Shown here in pieces: positions 57,395-64,000 of a stretch of DNA of 64,000 nt. The notes under the pieces were generated by a model. It saw only the letters and a list, made by a program, of their open reading frames with translations, did no database searches and had not been told where the DNA came from. Every line of letters starts with the position of its first letter. Within the stretch, counting starts at the first letter, position 1. This stretch comes from Balamuthia mandrillaris (Eukaryota > Discosea > Longamoebia > Balamuthiidae): the NCBI GenBank assembly GCA_031835245.1, contig JAVKOQ010000128.1:69501-133500 (forward strand), written 5' to 3'. The translations under genes were made by a program, and so were the position numbers.

Positions 57395-58244
57395 ATGGAG
57401 AGCATTGGGGTGTTGCTGGGTTCGAGCAAGGGTTCCAAGTCCCCGGCTCCCACGCTTCGAAGGAAGAACAAGGCGGCCCAAGAGGGTGCCTCCATCCATG
57501 GCACCAACACCAACGCCACCGCTGCGCCGGCCAGGCACCGTCGCTCCTCGTCGGCCTCCGCGGCCCCTTCTCCTGCCTCCTCTCTGTCGCGGGCGGTGAG
57601 CGAGCCGTTCAACATTCAACACAAGGAGCATGTGGCCCTCGATTTTACTGTACTGTTCTAATCTCTGCTGCTGCTACTACTACTACTCTTTTTTTTTTTG
57701 TTTACTGATTGATTTTTTTCTTGACAAACCAAAGTGGACTGGAAGTAATCCTTTTGATGTGTTTGAACTGAAGAGAAAGCTCGGCGAAGGGTTGGTCTTT
57801 TGTTGTTTCGTTTCTCTTCTCTGCATTCTTTTTTTGGTGTTTTTTTTTTAAAGTTTCTTTGGGCAGCTGCTCTTCATTGCTAATTTCTTGGGTTTGTGCA
57901 GGAGCTTTGGGGCTGTCTATCAGGCCGTCCACAAGGCCTCTGGCACCGTGCTTGCTGTTAAAAGTTCGCCTCTCTCCATCTCTCCTTTCGTCTCGCTTCT
58001 CTCCTCCCTCTCTTGTTCTCTTCTGTGCTTGACTCATTCTCTCGTTCTCTCTCTCTTCTCAACCTTTCTTTTTCTGTTCTTACTTACGTCTCCGTCTCGC
58101 GTTTCAGTGGTGCCTTTGGCGGATGAGACCGCTGAAAGCGGAGAAGAGATACGGAAAGAGATAGAAGTGCTCAAACAGTGTCACAGCCCTCACATCGTAA
58201 AGTACGTTGCTCTGTTTGCAACAGCAAGATAACAGGACAAAAAT

Positions 58245-58279
<35 letters not shown>

Positions 58280-58426
58280 CAGAGAAAGAGATACGCAATA
58301 CTGACAGTCCATCACACAGCTACTTTGGCAGTTTCGTCACAGAAAAGAAAGAAGATGGAATAGCTGACCTTTGGGTAATCTTTCTTCGTTTCTCTTTTGT
58401 TTGTCCAACCTTTCTCTTTGTTTTCT

Positions 58427-58458
<32 letters not shown>

Positions 58459-60646
58459 TATTATTCTGTCTTCTCAACTCCATATTGTCTGCTTAAATAG
58501 ATATTGATGGAGTATTGTAGCAACGGTTCAGTACGAGATATCATCGAACGGACTGAACGCACTTTGACGGAAGAGCAGATATCGGCAGTGTGCAGAGGCA
58601 CCCTTCTTGGCTTGATCTACTTGCACGATCAGGCCATTACGCATCGAGACATAAAAGCCGCCAATGTTTTGTTGAACGAACGGGTACTCTCTCTCATACC
58701 TTCTTTTGTGTCTCATTTCGCTATTCTCTTTTCTTCGTTCTTACTTTCTCCGCATATTATCATGAAAGGCACAAGTAAAGCTAGCAGGTATCATTACTCC
58801 TTTGTGTTTGTGTTTCTTTCATTGATTGACCATCACCATTATAGACTTTGGTGTGTCACATCAGCTGAGTGACTCCATTGGAGGTACCCTCTGTGGAACT
58901 CCTCTATGGATGGCTCCTGAACAGGTCACACGCCGAATCGACCCTGCACACATGCAGAAGATGGTTTTCTTTCCTTTCTCCTTTATATTCTTTCAATTAT
59001 TATTTGCTTTTGATTCCAATCTACTATGTTAATAACAACAGGATATTTGGAGTCTTGGCATCACGGCCATTGAATGCGCTGAAGGCTGGCCGCCCTATGC
59101 AGGTTGCTCTCTTCCTCTCTCTTTCTCTCTTTGGTTACTCCATTCTTGCTTATCCTCTCTGACGGTCGCAATGCAGATCTAAAGCCTTTACGAGCAATGG
59201 TATCCATTCCAGTTCGTCCACCACCAACACTAACGTACGTGTTTCACGATGTAGCCACTTTCCATCCACGAATCTTACCACCTTTTCTTCTGCTTTAGCC
59301 AACCGAAACGCTGGTCTCCGGAATTTAACGACTTTATTGCTAGTGCTCTCATCAAGGTGAGATTTTATCTCTCAACTTTCCTAGTTTCTTTTATTGCTTT
59401 CTCCATCTTATACTCATTATTGTGTATCACAAAAAGGATCCAACCCAACGGCCAAGCGCTCGTGAGCTACTCCTGGTATGATCGCAACGCTCAGCACTTT
59501 ATTAAATGATGCGTTTTGTCTGAACTAACCTTGTTCTTCACTTTTTCTAAACAAAAATCGCATCTAAAATCTTAGCATCCATTCATAATGAAGTATGAAA
59601 AGACAGGTGCATTACGAACTCTAGTTGAAGCACCTGCAAAAACTAAATGGGTATCTCCTCTCGCTGCTTGTGTATTCTTCTGTCTTTGTTATTTTTTGCC
59701 AATCTTCTTCCCTTTCTTTTTAATCAAACCAGGCAAGTATATTTCCTGGGTCATACAAGAACTTGCTGCGGACAAAATCCACTCCATCCACGCCAGAGAG
59801 GAGATCCTCGATAGAAGAAGAACGGGCCAGAACTGAAAGCAGCTCCTATCAACGAAGAAAAGACGCCAAAAAAGCTCTTGTTGACTATCAGAAACAACAA
59901 ACTGTTGACCGAACTGCTAAAGGCAAGACAAAGCAAGACAAAGCAGAAAGTGAACAAGAACAAGACGAAACAGATGAAGATGATGAAGGAATGGGAACAA
60001 TGGTTGTGAGGAGCGAGATTCTTGCAACAAATGGACCGCGCGCAACGGAGGCTGGAACTATCATTATCAATAATAAGAAAGATGATGTGCAAACAACATC
60101 TAGTGGGACACAAACGGAGGAGAGCCATACAGCGGACTTGTACTCCTTCACTGGAAGAGTACGACGGATATGGCAGCGAATGTACGACCACCTTCTATAT
60201 TCTTTCATGCTTTTGTTCTTCTTTCTCTCTCTCTCTCTCTCTCATCGTTAACTATTTTATCAATCGTTCAGCTCTGTACCAAGTATTGTATTACTATTTG
60301 CCATTGCTCTTGGTCTCCATTTCCAGGCACCGTAAGTCACCTCTTGCTCTCTTTTCGTCTATACATACATATATCTATATTCATCACCTTTTACGCTTGA
60401 CAAAAGAAAACCCTTTTATTACTTTTTTTCGAAAGATTAAAAGTATTTGCGAGCGAGTACCTGCCAGAATGCATGTTGACGATGAACAGCTCTCTGCCAG
60501 AATCATCATTGGATCCAGCAATAACAACAACGCCGCTTCCTCAAGTTACAACATCAACATCAACCAACAACAGATCCCTTTTGGAAGAAGCTGCTCAACT
60601 GTTCATGTCATGGTGGCAAACGACCAACAACAGCTCCCATTCTTAA
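57395..60646 (+). CDS. STE20-type serine/threonine kinase with CRIB-like motif
   Basis: About twelve exons. The N-terminus is basic and Ser/Ala-rich. VSEPFNIQHKEHVALDF (end of exon 1, 57649) resembles a CRIB motif (SxPxxFxHxxHV). The kinase domain starts FDVFELKRKLGEG, then SFGAVYQAVHKASGTVLAVK (ATP lysine), VLKQCHSPHIVK, LMEYCSNGSVRDIIERTERT, ITHRDIKAANVLL (catalytic loop), DFGVSHQLSD, LCGTPLWMAPEQ (STE20 signature) and SLGITAIECAEGWPPYA, and ends HPFIMKYEKTGALRTLVE. The C-terminal part is acidic and Ser-rich, with a last exon (EYLPECMLTMNSSLPESS) ending at 60646. Such MST/PAK-like kinases act in GTPase- and stress-linked phosphorylation cascades. A (GA)n run in the intron near 58250 breaks the usual pyrimidine pattern. 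Confidence 0.88.
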
Positions 60647-60722
60647 GAGAGAAAAAAAGGAAGGAAAGGGAGAGAAGTTTGTTGGCCAAAAAAAAAAATT
60701 ACAGTTCTACTTTCAAGAATGG

Positions 60723-62733
60723 CTAGTGGATTCCCTGAGCAAGGTCCTGCAGCGTGGATTCAAACCACTCCTTGTCCACCTTCACCTGTTGCTGCTTCAT
60801 CTGAAGCGTGCAAGCCTCGGACAGAGCGCAGTCAGCAAAGCTTACCCCTTGATGCTTTTCCAACTCTTTGTACATCACCCCCGTGGTTGTGCGGTAGTTG
60901 ACACCGGCCCCTCTTGCCAATAACGAGAACGCAGCGGAGGCTGTGTGCCATGGGTGCGCTTCTATGAGGTTGCTGTTTTCTCTCATCCATAGTACCTGAA
61001 GAAGATGGGTGCCGTGACTGCTTATGACCACATCCGCCGTGGACATGGCTTTAACCTTTTGACCAAACAGAAGAAGGAACGAGTATTCGTTTACAAGCTC
61101 CACAATAGTGCCAAACCGACAGGACGGAAGGAACTTACTTGTTGACAAAGCGGGTCGGTGAGCTTTGATGTGCTGGTGGAAACCTTGGGAAAGTATCCCT
61201 GCGTCAGCTCCAGGAGTTCTTGCTGGTTGTAAAACTCTTTCACACCAGCTGGCTGGAGGAAGACGGCATGAGTTCCTTTATCCTGGGCAGCACTGAGAAA
61301 CAACAGAGCAAAATCAGCGAGCATATCGAGTAACGGGGTGAGGGCCTAACCAACCCAGCCGAAACGTTGCAATGGTGATAGACTTTATCCCGTAACGCAC
61401 TCCAGTAGTTGTTCTCCAAAAGGAAGCCGTAGGTGGCATCTATTTTCCTTCTGGAGGGTTCCATGCTGCTCAACGAGAAAAGCAAAACGTCTTCGTAGCA
61501 CACCATCGTCGACAAGCCGTGTTTCCAGTGCTGATGAAACTCGTATTCCACCGAAACGTTCCCCATCAACGTCCGAGTCAGCTCTTGGACAACCGACGGT
61601 GCGAAGGGACTGTACTCCAACACTCTTTTGGGCGGGTCCATATACCGAAGGGCCAGCATCCGTTCTCTCTCGGTCAGTACATCTTCCCCTTCTGCTTCAT
61701 AAGATTCCTCATCATGGTACTCTTTCTCGTTTCTCACTTCGTTCTTCATACGTTTCATTCTCTCTTTTTCGCTTACGCTTCTTATCCGATTGTTAAAAAG
61801 AGAGGGAACGATGGTCGTTCCTGTTCCTTTGAAACCAACCCATTTGCTCATCCAATCCAAAACAGCTGCATTATTCCCGTTCCTTTCTTTGTTGCTTATC
61901 TCCGTTGTTGATAACGTTGGTGATTCTGGAGGTAAGCCGACGGTGAAGTTCTGTTTCAGGAAGACATGTTCTAAGATGAAAGTCAGTGGTACGGCCACCT
62001 CCAATCGAAACAACACATCCAAATGAATCGAGTTGATCAGGAACGTTAAGCCGTCCACCCAAACGACTTTGGAATACTTTTCCTCTTCAATGAACTCCTC
62101 TTCCTCATCATCTTTTCCTCCTTGCTTTTTCCTCCATCTCTTCCTTTGTTCTGTCCACGTTGAAGCTGTTCTGGAGGGACAAGGAGTATTTGCAGGTTCA
62201 ATGGGACCCTCCTTCAGTACGTGGAGAACAGTTCCAACGGCAGTGCGCCCGTCGCACGAAAGGTAGGCCCGTCCTCCTCCAATACAAAAACCTCTTTCCA
62301 GTCTCTCCCATTTGAAATGTTTGCTGCGACTGATCGACGCTCCGTTAGATGAGAGAACGTCTGAAAAACAAAGACAACAGCGAAGAAAAGGAGGGGAGGG
62401 AAACAAGAAAATGAAGACACAGCACCCATTGTAGACCAAAGCGTTCTCCGAAACTGTCCAGATAGGCTCGTAAGTTTGGGTTTGCATAGCAGCTTGCATC
62501 GCGTTTGAAGCTTGCTCTACCTCTTCTGGTGTCTCCTCTGGAGCAAGTCTCTTCGGGTATTGACGCGGGACATCATCGGTTCCTCGTGTGTTGAGTTCGT
62601 TGGAGGAGAACAGGCGATGCGACAAAAAGAAACAAACCAGAAGCGTAACTATCAGTAAACCTGCAACACTGCAATGCCGCCATCTTCTAGGCCGTGGTTT
62701 GCCCTTCCTTCCATGTTGGCCCCTTTCCTCCAT
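60723..62733 (-). CDS. type II membrane glycosyltransferase, GT61/DUF563-like
   Basis: At least four exons from ATG 62731-62733. A basic cytosolic N-terminus (KGKPRPRRWRH) precedes one signal anchor (VAGLLIVTLLVCFFLSHRLF), as in Golgi glycosyltransferases. The luminal part includes KVVWVDGLTFLINSIHLDV, a divergent insert with acidic stretches, and the C-terminal signature ADVVISSHGTHLLQVLWMRE followed by NLIEAHPW. That corresponds to the GT61 motif around AdvlvgvHGAgl...Ei.P. GT61 enzymes transfer xylose, GlcNAc or arabinose to glycans in the secretory pathway. The donor sugar cannot be predicted. It ends at 60723 and converges with the kinase gene 77 bp away. Confidence 0.78.
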
Positions 62734-63334
62734 GTACTCCCTTCAGTGCAAGTTACTTTCAAAGAGGATAGCAGCGACGAGCATCCGGTTTCTTTCGGCT
62801 GTTCGTTTCTTCTTTGCCCGAATCGACAACTTCAGGACGACGCGATGCATTACATCGGGACGACACGAGTTTAAACTTGAAAGAATGAAAAATTATTCAA
62901 AGCAAGAGAGCAAGCGCCAAAGCACAGGAATACAAGCAGCACAACAGCGGAGCGCTTCATACGCGAGCATGGTTTTTTTTTTTGGTAGCCGTCAACGCGC
63001 ATGTCCGCACTTCCAAATGGCTGCTCCCTCTGTTGTTTTTTTTTTTTTTTGGTGTTGTCTGTTTGTCGTGTGTTTCACCAAACATCAACCTTGGTGCAAG
63101 GCATTCCTTTCTGTTTTTTGTTGTCCTCCCCCTCCTGTTCGCTGCGGCAGCTTCTTTTGTCCTTCATGCACGGAGATGGGTGCAAAAAAAAAATAGATTG
63201 TTAGCAGGAGTCGAACCGGTGGCCTTCATTAATCGACAATTGTGTAATGATGGGCACGTGGGCATATAGTACAAAGATAAATGAAAGCGGAAAATATGAG
63301 AAACACGAATTTCTCGTTCACCTTTTGGTTCTAT

Positions 63335-63393
<59 letters not shown>

Positions 63394-63446
63394 TTTTAGT
63401 TTATGTAAAACAGACCAGTAGAGAAAAGAGGCCACAAAAGGAGAAT
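62734..63446. other. intergenic region with a tRNA T-arm-like stretch and (ATTT)n
   Basis: 713-bp spacer between divergent genes. Near 63204 the minus strand reads GGTTCGACTCC followed by a T-run, superficially tRNA-like, but no cloverleaf can be folded. A pure (ATTT)n run of about 68 bp lies at 63329-63396. Short poly-T runs occur at 62972 and 63039. No gene is recognised. Confidence 0.45.
63329..63396. repeat. (ATTT)n microsatellite
   Basis: About 17 perfect ATTT units, ending about 50 bp before the ATG at 63447. Confidence 0.95.
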
Positions 63447-64000
63447 ATGAGGGCGTCCTACAAGATTGTGCTATTGGCGTTATGGTGCGTGGTCCTGGCG
63501 CCGCTGCAGCGAGAGGCGTTCGTGAACGGCGACTATCCCCAGCTTTTGGTCTATGCCACCAGCGAGGTCATCCCGCAATACTGGGCGCAAGGCCTTACCG
63601 ACGTAACGACCGCTTCCTCTATATTTTCGTTATGTTCTCTATAACAATGTGTTATATTTTTTTTATCAGTTGACGGTCTTACGACAACACGAGAATGGAG
63701 ACGTTCTCTTTGCCATAAGCCACTTCAAGAACGGCTCCATGGCCGCCCCGCTCGACGACGAGGAGTACTACTTCAACGAAACGATAGTGCCCACCGAGAC
63801 GGTCGTGCTCTACTACCGCGCGGAGGCGAATGTCTTTGAGATCAAGTATGTACTGGACTATGTGAACCTGACCGGCGGTGAGGTCTACTTTAACTCCACT
63901 CCCACCATTTGCAGCCACTATGAAGAGGAAGAGGGGCTGATTCTCCTCATCTCTGTTTCTTTCCAAGGTTTACAATTATCTTGTCTCCTGTTCCTTCTCC
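63447..64000 (+). CDS. secreted or type I membrane protein, partial
   Basis: Exon 1 (63447-63602) starts with a signal peptide (YKIVLLALWCVVLAPLQREA) and continues GDYPQLLVYATSEVIPQYW. Exon 2 (63670-63967) joins in phase: LTVLRQHENGDVLFAISHFK, then YYFNETIVPTETVVLYYRAE and EVYFNSTPTICSHYEEEEG. It has several N-glycosylation sequons (NGS, NET, NLT, NST) and beta-strand-like alternation, suggesting an extracellular beta-sandwich. The gene continues beyond the right edge, since a GT donor follows at 63968. No family is recognised. Confidence 0.7.

Noticed and set aside
63195-63260. tRNA gene on the minus strand (GGTTCGACTCC followed by T-run)
   Set aside because: The T-arm has no pairing stem, no complementary acceptor arm is found about 72 nt upstream, and no anticodon arm with a 7-nt loop fits. 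A tRNAscan-SE/Infernal run giving a score would overturn this.
63329-63396. Telomere or centromere repeat
   Set aside because: A simple ATTT microsatellite embedded between ordinary genes.

Overview
This is a 64 kb piece of a eukaryotic nuclear chromosome. Genes are split by short GT-AG introns of roughly 60-300 nt, and the coding potential is ESCRT-III, Mediator, ubinuclein, Polycomb RING, kinesin, bZIP, CLC channel and actin-related proteins. About 30 genes lie on both strands, packed 100-900 bp apart, and most start codons follow an A-rich stretch. Gene content with no plastid, ciliate-code or fungal signature suggests a free-living amoeboid protist, possibly Amoebozoa. That placement is an inference. 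Introns are filled with microsatellites (CT, CTT, CTTT, CTTTCT) that are nearly always pyrimidine-rich on the coding strand.

Layout. 1-515: 5' end of an MFSD8-like transporter (-). 773-3503: divergent actin-related protein (+). 3545-4642: NAD(P)-binding SDR-like protein (-). 5047-6039: pyrroline-5-carboxylate reductase family (+). 6399-7676: leucine-rich repeat protein (-). 8076-8357: small basic ORF (+). 8652-9927: two-TM channel-like protein (+). 10104-12346: PAP2-like membrane protein (-). 12764-13708: secreted double saposin protein (+). 13816-15772: class V aminotransferase (-). 16225-19017: 2OG-Fe(II) oxygenase (-). 19238-21870: CDC6/ORC-like AAA+ (+). 21995-23069: CHMP1 (-). 23974-25218: bZIP factor (+). 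25588-26746: DOT1-like methyltransferase (-). 26890-31005: CLC channel (-). 31487-32041: tail-anchored protein (+). 32168-33087: MED10 (-). 33316-38095: an M1 aminopeptidase-like protein reading in frame into a Polycomb RING protein (-). 38454-40727: secreted amidohydrolase (+). 40765-45044: LRR/ADP-ribosylglycohydrolase fusion (-). 45227-45964: F-box protein (+). 46354-49699: ubinuclein (+). 49756-51931: pepsin-like membrane protein (-). 52308-56815: kinesin-12 (+). 57395-60646: STE20-type kinase (+). 60723-62733: GT61-like glycosyltransferase (-). 63447-64000: secreted or membrane protein, partial (+).

The genes form no single pathway, but chromatin and cell-cycle functions are frequent (CDC6-like, DOT1-like, MED10, PCGF, ubinuclein, kinesin-12). 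The most unusual reading is the 33316-38095 locus. There an LTA4H-type M1 peptidase has lost its HEXXH zinc site and continues without a stop, through an acidic linker, into a complete PCGF-type RING plus RAWUL module. A second in-frame fusion joins an N-myristoylation-type LRR protein to an apparently intact ADP-ribosylglycohydrolase. Two further proteins, PAP2-like and pepsin-like, lack canonical catalytic residues. The promoters of the CDC6-like and kinesin-12 genes share an E2F-type motif and a 12-bp element.
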